64,000 bases of DNA. It comes from Gemmatimonadota bacterium. Lineage in GTDB: Bacteria > Gemmatimonadota > Gemmatimonadetes > Gemmatimonadales > Gemmatimonadaceae. Under the pieces are notes generated by a model. It was not told where the DNA came from, did not search any database, and saw only the letters and a list, made by a program, of their open reading frames with translations. Numbering within the stretch: the first letter of the stretch is position 1; each line of letters opens with the position of its first letter. This document shows positions 25,880 to 33,451 of this stretch, piece after piece. A program made the translations under genes and the position numbers. The DNA lies in contig JADJAD010000001.1 of the NCBI GenBank assembly GCA_016704465.1, positions 1,122,311 to 1,186,310 of the forward strand, written 5' to 3'.

Positions 25880-28144
25880 ATGGCGCGGAGCACAGGAAGC
25901 ATGTCGTCACATCGTGGTTGGAAACCCGTAGCGCTGTCCCTGCTGGCCTGCCTGGGTGCGGTGGCCTGCGCCCCGGATGACCCGGTAAGTCCCGTACTGC
26001 CTATCGCTACGCAGCCGCCGGTGGCCTTCGCCACGGTCGGCACGACGAGTGACCCGGCTGGCGTGGCATTCCTTCCACCGTTAGGGCCCCCGACCACACC
26101 CGGCACGGCGGCCCCGCTCGACCGGGCAGCGCTGCCCTTCCTGGTCGCCGAGATCTGCGAGTGGAACGGAATTGCCTGCGCACTGCCGCTCGTCCGCCGA
26201 ATCCCCGCCTCTCCAGACGGGATCCAGGTCGCGCCGAACGGTGACCTGTTCGAGGCAAACTGGCGCGTGCGTGGCACCGGCGTGCGAGCGGGAGCCACGT
26301 ATCGACTCCGCATCCTGGCGAGTGGGCAGGAGATGGGGTCCGTCGATTTCCGGGTCGTGAATCCGGAGCCCCGCGTCAACCCGCTGCCGCCTGGGCAGGT
26401 GCTGCTCAACTCGACCCTGGCCATCCGCTTCACGCTTGCCACAGGGGTGGGGCAGCCCGCCGGTGCGGCCGGTGGCACGATCTCCCTCGCCGGCGGACAG
26501 GTGGCCCTCGACGTTCCAGCCGGCGCCCTGCCGAAGACGACCTTCCTGACAGCGCTCCCGGCCAGCAGCCAGCTCCCGGCGGGCGGACCGGCGGTCGTAC
26601 CGGGGACCGCCTGGGACTTCGGGCCGTCAGGGACGCAATTCGCCCAGCCGGTCACGATGACCATCGCCTACGACCCGGCACAATTGCCGAACGGCGTCGT
26701 CGAGTCCGAGCTGCGCATCCACAAGCTCGTCAACGGCGCGTACGTCCAGCAGAACGCCGGTGCGGTGGACCTCACGACCCATACGGTCTCGGCGCAGGTG
26801 ACGAGCTTCAGCGTGTACGTCCTGCTGCAGCGACAGTTCCCGGGCAGTCAGGAAGATCTGACGGGCCCGATGGTCCAATCGGTCCTCGTGCTCGACGCAG
26901 CCAGCGGTCAGTACGGCATGGCGACCACGCTCGACGTCAGCGGCGCGGACGTCACCCTGACGGCGCGCATCGCCATTACCGACGATATCAGTGGCGTGAA
27001 TCTGATCTACGTCATCTACCGAAGCCCCTCGGGCCGGCAGGTCCGCTATCCCTGCCGTCCCGACCAGTCCGGTATCACGCCGCCACCCAACTCGGGAAGT
27101 GACACCAACGGCGAGTGGGACTGCGTCAGCACCTGGCCTCGCTATGGTGAGCCCGGGCTCTGGATTCCCAATACCGTTCAAGTACAGGACAGGGTCGGGA
27201 ATTGGTCGTTCTACTACGCCTACACCTCCGGCGGGACGCTCTGCTTGTCTCCCACCGGCGCTCCGTGCCTGGGGCTACCGCAGATCACGGTGGTGAGCTC
27301 ACCGGCCGATATCACACCGCCCGTCGCCGTGTCCCTTCAGGTGAGCCTCGACGCGCAGCCGCGCAACTTCGGGGGGAGCGTCTCGCTCGATGTCAGTGCC
27401 TCGGGACGCTATATCGTATTTGGGTTGCAGGCCACGGATGATCTTTCCGGATTGGCGCAGGGCACGCCGTGGTCGGTCGGCTCGCCGTATGTCTATCTCG
27501 GACTCACGGGTCCGAGCCGCCAGAACGTGTCGTCCACCTGCTGGCTGAATCAGGGTACTACCGTCAACGGCTTCTTCGAATGTTACGCGTACGTGCCGCA
27601 ACTCGCCGAGAACGGGACCTGGACGGTCAACTACCTGATTCTCACCGATCGCGTGGGGAATCGGGACCAATACTATCAGAACGCGACCGGACAGTTCTGC
27701 AGCCAGCTCAACGTGACGCAGTGCATCATCCCGCCAACCGTGCAGGTCTCCAGCGTGGGCGATGCCAACGCGCCGCTGCTTCAGACCGTGTCCCTCTCGG
27801 TGAACAACAACGTTGTGACGGGGGCACTCACTGTCACCGACGACCTGAGCGGAGCGACGAACGCGTACCTGTACTACCGGAGTGCGACGTCAACCCAAAC
27901 GCAGTACTGCTGGGCGTCGCGAACGTCGGGCACGGCGCTCAACGGTGATTGGAGCTGCGACGTGACCTTCTCCCAGTATGCGGCCCGGGGACAGTGGTTC
28001 CTGGAGGCCGTGTACTTGTACGACGCGGCGGGCAACACTCGCGCTTACCAGCGCCAGCAGGGAAGCACCGACACAATGTGCTACTACCCACCCACTGGGG
28101 CGGTGTGTCAGGCGTTCGGTTCGCTTGAAGTGATCGTGCAGTAG
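25880..28144 (+). CDS. surface lipoprotein with ZU5-like domain and three disulphide repeats
   Basis: A 754-residue lipoprotein. The ATG at 25880, preceded by GAGAGAGG, gives the signal SLLACLGAVAC. A ZU5-like domain follows (GGTISLAGGQVALDVPAGALPKTTFLTALP, then VPGTAWDFGPSGTQFAQPVTMTIAYD), a fold often found in autoproteolytic or adhesion proteins. Then come three repeats of 110-130 residues. Each has ITDDISG/ATDDLSG/VTDDLSG, a cysteine-containing strand, NGEWDC/NGFFEC/NGDWSC and a closing DRVGN or DAAGN turn. The paired cysteines of each repeat probably form a disulphide. The function is likely extracellular binding; no catalytic motif is seen. An inverted repeat terminator follows. Confidence 0.8.
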   Translation: MARSTGSMSSHRGWKPVALSLLACLGAVACAPDDPVSPVLPIATQPPVAFATVGTTSDPAGVAFLPPLGPPTTPGTAAPLDRAALPFLVAEICEWNGIACALPLVRRIPASPDGIQVAPNGDLFEANWRVRGTGVRAGATYRLRILASGQEMGSVDFRVVNPEPRVNPLPPGQVLLNSTLAIRFTLATGVGQPAGAAGGTISLAGGQVALDVPAGALPKTTFLTALPASSQLPAGGPAVVPGTAWDFGPSGTQFAQPVTMTIAYDPAQLPNGVVESELRIHKLVNGAYVQQNAGAVDLTTHTVSAQVTSFSVYVLLQRQFPGSQEDLTGPMVQSVLVLDAASGQYGMATTLDVSGADVTLTARIAITDDISGVNLIYVIYRSPSGRQVRYPCRPDQSGITPPPNSGSDTNGEWDCVSTWPRYGEPGLWIPNTVQVQDRVGNWSFYYAYTSGGTLCLSPTGAPCLGLPQITVVSSPADITPPVAVSLQVSLDAQPRNFGGSVSLDVSASGRYIVFGLQATDDLSGLAQGTPWSVGSPYVYLGLTGPSRQNVSSTCWLNQGTTVNGFFECYAYVPQLAENGTWTVNYLILTDRVGNRDQYYQNATGQFCSQLNVTQCIIPPTVQVSSVGDANAPLLQTVSLSVNNNVVTGALTVTDDLSGATNAYLYYRSATSTQTQYCWASRTSGTALNGDWSCDVTFSQYAARGQWFLEAVYLYDAAGNTRAYQRQQGSTDTMCYYPPTGAVCQAFGSLEVIVQ

Positions 28145-28166
28145 CGACGCGAGGCACGCGTCCGTT

Positions 28167-28211
28167 CCACACGACCGGCACTGCGCCGTTTGCGCGGCGC
28201 CGGTCGTGTGG
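28167..28211 (+). terminator. perfect 13-bp hairpin, probable terminator
   Basis: CCACACGACCGGC at 28167-28179 pairs perfectly with 28199-28211 around a GC-rich loop that can itself pair partly. It begins 22 bases after the lipoprotein stop. No T tract follows. Confidence 0.6.
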
Positions 28212-28316
28212 CACAGTCGCCACGGGCAGTTTCGTCGCTGCGCGCGCTGGTCCGGGTCGAGGTGAAGTGTCGCCCTCGACTTTGCCTCCGACGAGGTCGC
28301 GCACCAGCTTTGTCCC

Positions 28317-29786
28317 ATGATCCCCGCCTCGAAAGTTCTGCTCACCCCGCTGGCCGTCGTCGCGCTCGTCGTCCAGCTGGGCGACGTCGCCGTACCGCCG
28401 TCACCCCGTGGCCACCTCACGAGCCGTACCGGGCCGCAGCCCCCCCGCCCCACCGTCTCCCCCAACATCCACGTCAGCGCCGCGCGCCCCTCGTCCCCCT
28501 TCAACGAGGTCGTCATCGCCGCGCACCCCACCGACCCGCGCCGGCTCCTGGCCTGCGCCATGCTCGAGCCGGGCCCGAACCGCAGCGTGAAATCGGCCGG
28601 CTGGATCTCAGCCGACGGCGGACGCACCTGGTCCGCACCGCTCGTCACCACCGCCCACTGGGCCAACGATCCCACCTGCGCGTGGGACGCACAGGGAACC
28701 GCCTACTTCCTCCACAAGGTGAACGACGGCCGCCCCACCCCCACGGGAACCGTCAACTCCGACTTCGACTACCTCGGCATCGAGCGCTCGGCGGACGACG
28801 GACGCACATGGCGCCCGATGGTGCGCGGACCGCAGGTCAACGACCGTCCCTTCGTGGCCATCGATGCAGCTGACGGCACCCTCTACGTCGCCTATAACGG
28901 ACACCTGCACGGCGAGCAGCAACAGCACGATAACGCCAGCTTCCGAAACACCGTCGCGCTCCTGCGATCGCACGACGGCGGCCACACGTTCGACCCGCCC
29001 GCCCAGCGCGCCCTCATGGACCAGACGCCCACCGCCGGCAGCAACGCCGGCATGGACGCCGTCGTCGTCGTCCCCGACCGGTCCGTCGCCGTGCTGTACA
29101 CTCACATGACGCTCGCCGCGCCGACTGCCGCCGGTGCGGCAACGCCCACCGGCAAGCCGACCGTCGTGCGCAGCACCCTCATGCTCGCCCGCTCCACCGA
29201 TGGCGGACGCACCCTGGAACCCGCCACCGCCGTCGCCGAGGTCAGCTCAGGCTACAACCTCCCGCACGCGCGCGGCATCACCGGCACCATGGCCGTCGAT
29301 GCCAGCACCGGGCCGTTTCGTGGGCGCCTGTACGTGACCTGGGCCGACTTCGCCACCGGGCGTGGGCACATCCTGTTCACCCACTCCGACGACGCGGGCC
29401 AGACCTGGTCCGATCCCCGCATCGTCAACGACGATGCCACCACGCGCCTGCCCACCGGAGGTCCCGACCACTCCATGGCGACCGTCGCCGTGAACCGGGA
29501 GGGCGTGGTCGGCGTGTTGTGGTACGACCGCCGCGACTTCCCCGCAGGCGACGGCTACCTCACCCGCTTCGCCGCATCCGCAGATGGTGGCCACACGTGG
29601 GGAGCGAGCGTCGCCGTGTCGTCCGCGCCCAATTCCCAGGCGGGCCATCGCTCCGGCGACTACCTCGCCAACGGCGGCGACACCGCCGGACTCACCGCCG
29701 CCGCCGACGGGCGCTTCCACGCCCTGTGGATCGACAATCGCACCGGCGTGCAGCAGGTGTGGACCGCAGCGATCTCGTTGCGCTGA
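28317..29786 (+). CDS. sialidase-fold exported protein with Asp-box (BNR) repeats
   Basis: A 489-residue protein with an N-terminal hydrophobic signal (VLLTPLAVVALVVQLGDVA). At least six Asp-box motifs mark the blades of a beta-propeller: SADGGRTW, SADDGRTW, SHDGGHTF, STDGGRTL, SDDAGQTW and SADGGHTW. This fold occurs in sialidases and many non-enzymatic exo-alpha-sialidase-like proteins. The Arg triad and the nucleophilic Tyr of a true sialidase cannot be confirmed by eye, so an enzyme function is not assigned. It stands alone between a hairpin and the VOC gene. Confidence 0.8.
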   Translation: MIPASKVLLTPLAVVALVVQLGDVAVPPSPRGHLTSRTGPQPPRPTVSPNIHVSAARPSSPFNEVVIAAHPTDPRRLLACAMLEPGPNRSVKSAGWISADGGRTWSAPLVTTAHWANDPTCAWDAQGTAYFLHKVNDGRPTPTGTVNSDFDYLGIERSADDGRTWRPMVRGPQVNDRPFVAIDAADGTLYVAYNGHLHGEQQQHDNASFRNTVALLRSHDGGHTFDPPAQRALMDQTPTAGSNAGMDAVVVVPDRSVAVLYTHMTLAAPTAAGAATPTGKPTVVRSTLMLARSTDGGRTLEPATAVAEVSSGYNLPHARGITGTMAVDASTGPFRGRLYVTWADFATGRGHILFTHSDDAGQTWSDPRIVNDDATTRLPTGGPDHSMATVAVNREGVVGVLWYDRRDFPAGDGYLTRFAASADGGHTWGASVAVSSAPNSQAGHRSGDYLANGGDTAGLTAAADGRFHALWIDNRTGVQQVWTAAISLR

Positions 29787-29896
29787 CCGCACGGGCGCTG
29801 AGCACAGGCGCTGAGCACAGGCGCGCCCCTGCTTCGTACGGTACCGTAGTCGAAGTCATCCCCTGAAGCGCCCGATCACCCGCACCGGAGCATCAC

Positions 29897-30289
29897 ATGA
29901 GCACCATACAGCTCGATTGCACCCAGATCTCGGCCGGGCTCACCGCCAGCGACCTGCAGCGCAGCCTCACCTTCTACGTCGACGGGCTCGGTTTCACCCT
30001 CGGCGAACAGCACGTGGTCGACGGCACGCTCCGCTTCGCCATGCTCAAGGCCGGACAGGGTGAACTCGGCATCGGTCAGGACGACTTCGCCAAGGGAAAG
30101 GACCGGGTGAAGGGCGTGGGGATGCGCCTGTGGATCACCACGGCCCAGGACCTCAACGCGCTCGCCAACCAGGTGAAGCAGGCCGGCTTCGCGCTCGACA
30201 GCGAGGTCGAGCCACTCCCGTGGGGACCGCTGGGCTTTGCGGTCACCGATCCGGATGGCTTCATGCTCACCATCTCCAACCCGGGCTGA
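29897..30289 (+). CDS. VOC-family (glyoxalase/bleomycin resistance-like) protein
   Basis: A 130-residue protein with the vicinal oxygen chelate pattern: SAGLTASDLQRSLTFYVDGLGFTLGEQHVVDGTLRFAMLKAGQGELGIGQ at the N-terminus and GPLGFAVTDPDGFMLTISNP at the C-terminus, the latter the usual metal-ligand strand. These dimeric cytoplasmic proteins act as lyases, dioxygenases or drug-binding proteins; substrate unknown. It is 23 bases upstream of the LLM-class oxidoreductase gene in the same direction, which suggests cotranscription. Confidence 0.85.
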   Translation: MSTIQLDCTQISAGLTASDLQRSLTFYVDGLGFTLGEQHVVDGTLRFAMLKAGQGELGIGQDDFAKGKDRVKGVGMRLWITTAQDLNALANQVKQAGFALDSEVEPLPWGPLGFAVTDPDGFMLTISNPG

Positions 30290-30312
30290 CTCACGTCGCG
30301 TACCGATCGGTC

Positions 30313-31425
30313 ATGACCGTCCCCCGCATCCACGGCCTTCCCCGCCACATGCCAGCGCAAATAGAACTCGGCCTCGAGACCTTCGGCGACGTGACCCGCG
30401 ACAGCGCCGGCCACCTGCTCTCGCACTCGCAGGTCATACGCCATGTCATCGACGAGGCAGTCCTCGCCGACGAGGTCGGCGTCGACTTCTTCGGCATCGG
30501 CGAGCATCACCGCGAGGACTTCGCCGTCTCGTCGCCCGAAATGGTTCTGGCCACCATCGCCGGCCGCACCTCGCGCATCCGGCTCGGCTCGGCCGTGACC
30601 GTGCTCAGCTCCGACGACCCCGTCCGCGTCTTCCAGCGCTTCTCCACCCTCGATGCCGCCTCCAACGGGCGCGCCGAGATCATCCTCGGGCGCGGCTCGT
30701 TCACCGAGTCGTTCCCGCTCTTCGGCTTCCCGCTCGACCAGTACGCCACGCTCTTCGAGGAACGGCTCGACCTCTTCGCCGCCCTGCTCGAAGCGGACCG
30801 CACCGGGACCCCCGTCACCTGGCGCGGCACCACGCGTGCAGCGCTAACGGACAAGCGCGTGTATCCGTCCACCGCCGGCGGCACCATCAAGACGTGGATC
30901 GGCGTCGGCGGCAGCCCCGAGAGCGTGGTGCGCGCCGCGAAGTACCGCATGCCGCTCATGCTCGCCATCATCGGCGGCGCAGCGCAGCGCTTCGCTCCCT
31001 ACGTCGAGCTCTACCACCGCGCGCTCGCCGACGTCGGCGCGCCGTCACTCCCCATCGGCGTGCATTCCCACGGACACGTGGCCGAAAGCGACGCCGAGGC
31101 ACGGGCCGAGCTCTGGCCGCCATGGCGCGAGATGCGCGACCGAATCGGCGCCGAGCGCGGGTGGCCGCCGACCAGCCGTGCCGACTTCGAGCGCGAGGCG
31201 GACCAGGGTTCGCTTTACGTCGGCGCCCCAGAGACCGTCGCGCAGCGCATCGCCACCACGGTGCGATCGCTCGGCCTGTCGCGCTTCGACATCAAGTACA
31301 GCGCGGGCGCGCTCGCGCACGAGACGCTGATGCGCAGCATCGCCTTGTTTGGGCGCGAGGTGGCGCCGCGCGTGAGGGCGTTGGTGGCCAAGGAGGCAGG
31401 GCTGGAAGTGAACGCAGAGCCGTGA
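30313..31425 (+). CDS. LLM-class flavin-dependent oxidoreductase
   Basis: A 370-residue luciferase-like monooxygenase of the TIM-barrel type. Signatures are ELGLETFGDVTRD, ADEVGVDFFGIGEHHREDF, TSRIRLGSAVTVLSSDDPVRVFQRFSTLDAASNGRAEIILGRGSFTESFPLFG and TWIGVGGSPESVVRAAKY. They place it in the F420- or FMN-dependent LLM group that oxidises small organic substrates. The ATG at 30313 is used; 30349 is the alternative. The stop codon lies in the second copy of a 14-base tandem repeat, so the last five residues (VNAEP) derive from the repeat. Its partner is probably the VOC gene just upstream. Confidence 0.88.
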   Translation: MTVPRIHGLPRHMPAQIELGLETFGDVTRDSAGHLLSHSQVIRHVIDEAVLADEVGVDFFGIGEHHREDFAVSSPEMVLATIAGRTSRIRLGSAVTVLSSDDPVRVFQRFSTLDAASNGRAEIILGRGSFTESFPLFGFPLDQYATLFEERLDLFAALLEADRTGTPVTWRGTTRAALTDKRVYPSTAGGTIKTWIGVGGSPESVVRAAKYRMPLMLAIIGGAAQRFAPYVELYHRALADVGAPSLPIGVHSHGHVAESDAEARAELWPPWREMRDRIGAERGWPPTSRADFEREADQGSLYVGAPETVAQRIATTVRSLGLSRFDIKYSAGALAHETLMRSIALFGREVAPRVRALVAKEAGLEVNAEP

Positions 31426-31477
31426 ACGCAGAGCCGTGAACGCAGAGCCGTGAAGGCGGTGGCGTGAAGGCGGCGAT
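31408..31477 (+). repeat. 14-bp tandem repeat across the LLM oxidoreductase stop codon
   Basis: GTGAACGCAGAGCC occurs three times exactly at 31408-31421, 31422-31435 and 31436-31449, followed by two diverged copies (GTGAAGGCGGTGGC and GTGAAGGCGGCGAT) to 31477. The first copy encodes the C-terminus of the oxidoreductase and the second supplies its stop. Confidence 0.9.
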
Positions 31478-31632
31478 GTGAACGGCAGGAGGTTGGCGCC
31501 TCGAGGTGAGTCCGGCCTCTTGGCGTCGCATCCGGTACCACGCGTGTTGCCGACAAGCGTCGGGCCCGCGAGTCGCTCGCTGACGCATATTGCGAGTCCT
31601 CCCACTGACGACACCTCCTCCCGGACCCCGAC

Positions 31633-32589
31633 ATGTACTGGGCGACCCGTCTCATCACCGTGTGCGCCGTCGCACCGCTCCTCTCCTCGGCGGCCCACGC
31701 GCAGGCGCGCCAACCCGGCACCACCTGGACCGACGAGCAGCTGCTCAAGGCCGTCGCCCCGGCACGCGCCGGGCGCCGGCTCACGCCAAAGTCGTGGCCC
31801 AACAACGCCCGCGTCGCCGTCAGCATCACCTTCGACGACGACAACGAGTCCTACCTGCTCGCATCCGGCGATACCTCCGCCACCACCCTCTCGGCTGGTG
31901 AGTTTGGCGCCAAGTCCGGCTTGCCGCGCATCCTGCGCCTGTTCGACAAGTACCAGCTCCCGTCCACCTTCTTCATTCCGGCCGTCAGTGCCCTGCTGCA
32001 CCCGGAGATGATTCCGGCCATCATGCAGTCCGGGCGCCATGAGATCGGCGTGCACGGCTGGATCCACGAGTTCCCTCCCGCCCTTGCCAGCCGTGAGGAG
32101 GAAGAGCGGCTGATGAACAAGGCCATCGACTACCTCACCACAGCGACGGGCAAGCGCCCCGTCGGCTATCGAGCGCCAGCGTGGGCCTTCAGCCCGCACA
32201 CCCTCGACCTCGTGCGCAAGGCCGGCTTTCTCTACGAAAGCTCGCTGCAAGCCATGGACGAGCCCTACGAGATCGTCTCCAACGGCCAGCCGACCGGTCT
32301 CGTCGAACTTGGCATCGACTGGACGCTCACTGAGACCCCGTACCTCGGCGCTCGCGGCGCCATGCCGTCACCCGAATCCGTCTTCCAGCTCTTTCGCGAG
32401 GAGTTCGACGGCGCGTATGCCGAGGGGACCATGTTCGTGCTGACGTTGCATCCACACGTCACCGGACATCGCGCCCCCATGCATCACCTGGAGGAGCTCA
32501 TCCAGTACATGAAGGCCAAGCCCGGGGTCTGGTTCGCGACGACGGAGCAGATTGCGCGGTACGTGAAGGAGCAGGCGGGGATGAAGTAG
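31633..32589 (+). CDS. secreted polysaccharide deacetylase (NodB-type) family protein
   Basis: A 318-residue exported protein (signal VCAVAPLLSSAAHAQ). The NodB motifs are clear: SITFDDDNES with catalytic/metal Asp near 68-69, the zinc-binding H-x3-H as GVHGWIH (H141, H145), and RAPAW near 178-182. A later MFVLTLHPHVTG supplies the final catalytic histidine region. The TFDDDNES form and the long MHHLEELIQYMKAKPGVWFATTEQIARYV end resemble the PuuE/imidase-like deacetylase branch as well as peptidoglycan or chitin deacetylases, so the substrate is open. Confidence 0.85.
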   Translation: MYWATRLITVCAVAPLLSSAAHAQARQPGTTWTDEQLLKAVAPARAGRRLTPKSWPNNARVAVSITFDDDNESYLLASGDTSATTLSAGEFGAKSGLPRILRLFDKYQLPSTFFIPAVSALLHPEMIPAIMQSGRHEIGVHGWIHEFPPALASREEEERLMNKAIDYLTTATGKRPVGYRAPAWAFSPHTLDLVRKAGFLYESSLQAMDEPYEIVSNGQPTGLVELGIDWTLTETPYLGARGAMPSPESVFQLFREEFDGAYAEGTMFVLTLHPHVTGHRAPMHHLEELIQYMKAKPGVWFATTEQIARYVKEQAGMK

Positions 32590-32671
32590 GCGGCGACTCG
32601 CCGCGGGCGAGGGACATGGTCGTACCGTCCCGTGAGTGAGCGCCCTCGGAGTGAGGTCCGTTTGACGCGTC

Positions 32672-33244
32672 CTACTGCGGCGCCTCCTGGTGTGCCTCGG
32701 CGCTCACGGCCGCTCCCCCTTTCCGGCGCAGGAACGCCGGCGGCTTGAACGCCGCGCGCTCCTCCTCCGTGAGCCGCAACGTCACTCGCGTCGCCGCCGC
32801 CACACCCGCGGCATGCTCCACATCCTGCAGCGCGCGAATGCGCGCATCGGCCCTGGAGTTCTGCAGGTGGCGCTGCGTCTCCCACCCCTTCGAAATCCCG
32901 CTCGGCAGTCCCAGCAACTGGTCGAATTCGTCGGGGGTCACACCGAGCGATTCACGCGTGCGGCGAATCTCCTGGTGCGTGAGCAGGCCGTGCGTCTCGC
33001 GGATCACCGCCATCGTTGTCAGATAGTCTCCCTCGATATGCTCCGGCGCCCGCCGCTCCGTCTCGCACTTGCTGCACCGCAGCACGCGCCGCTCCACCGT
33101 CACCGTCAGCCCGACCATTGATTCCGTCTTCTTGATCGTCGTGCCGGCGAAGACGCCGCCACAACCGGCGTGACGGTCGACGAAGGGGACGAGGGGAGGA
33201 AGCGACGCAGCGGAGCTGGGAACGGCGGCGTGCGGATCGGTCAT
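32672..33244 (-). CDS. MqsA/YgiT-like zinc-finger HTH regulator
   Basis: A 190-residue protein with an N-terminal cysteine cluster (HAGCGG at C28, then LRCSKCETE at C57 and C60). A HTH of the XRE/MqsA type follows, with a LLTHQEIRRTRESLGVTPDEFDQLLGLPSGISKGWETQR segment in which the order of helices matches type II antitoxin MqsA. Such proteins bind DNA through the C-terminal HTH and zinc through the N-terminus. No MqsR-like toxin lies next to it, so it is probably a stand-alone regulator. The tail is Ala/Glu-rich. The ATG at 33244 was preferred to 33298, whose extra residues are Pro/Arg-rich. Confidence 0.75.
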   Translation of the reverse strand: MTDPHAAVPSSAASLPPLVPFVDRHAGCGGVFAGTTIKKTESMVGLTVTVERRVLRCSKCETERRAPEHIEGDYLTTMAVIRETHGLLTHQEIRRTRESLGVTPDEFDQLLGLPSGISKGWETQRHLQNSRADARIRALQDVEHAAGVAAATRVTLRLTEEERAAFKPPAFLRRKGGAAVSAEAHQEAPQ

Positions 33245-33451
33245 CGTGGGTGGGGGTCGGGGAGAGTTCGTGCTGGCGGCGCGGATGTGTCGCGGCAAAG
33301 GTAATGCGCGGGGTCCGTCGGCTGCGGCGACCGCGGGGCCGGCGGTGTTCGAGCAGCGTATCGTGGTGTGGAGCGAACGAGACCGGCCGGCCTCTCCTCA
33401 GGGCATCGTTCGCTCGTCCGGCGTACGTCGACGCACCGCACCGCCGACTCG

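Noticed and set aside
25261..26664. 467-codon minus-strand open frame overlapping the ZU5-type lipoprotein
   Set aside because: The plus-strand gene has a signal peptide, ribosome binding site and repeats; the minus frame has none and starts inside it.
32672..33244. MqsRA toxin-antitoxin pair
   Set aside because: The MqsA-like protein has no MqsR-like neighbour on either side.
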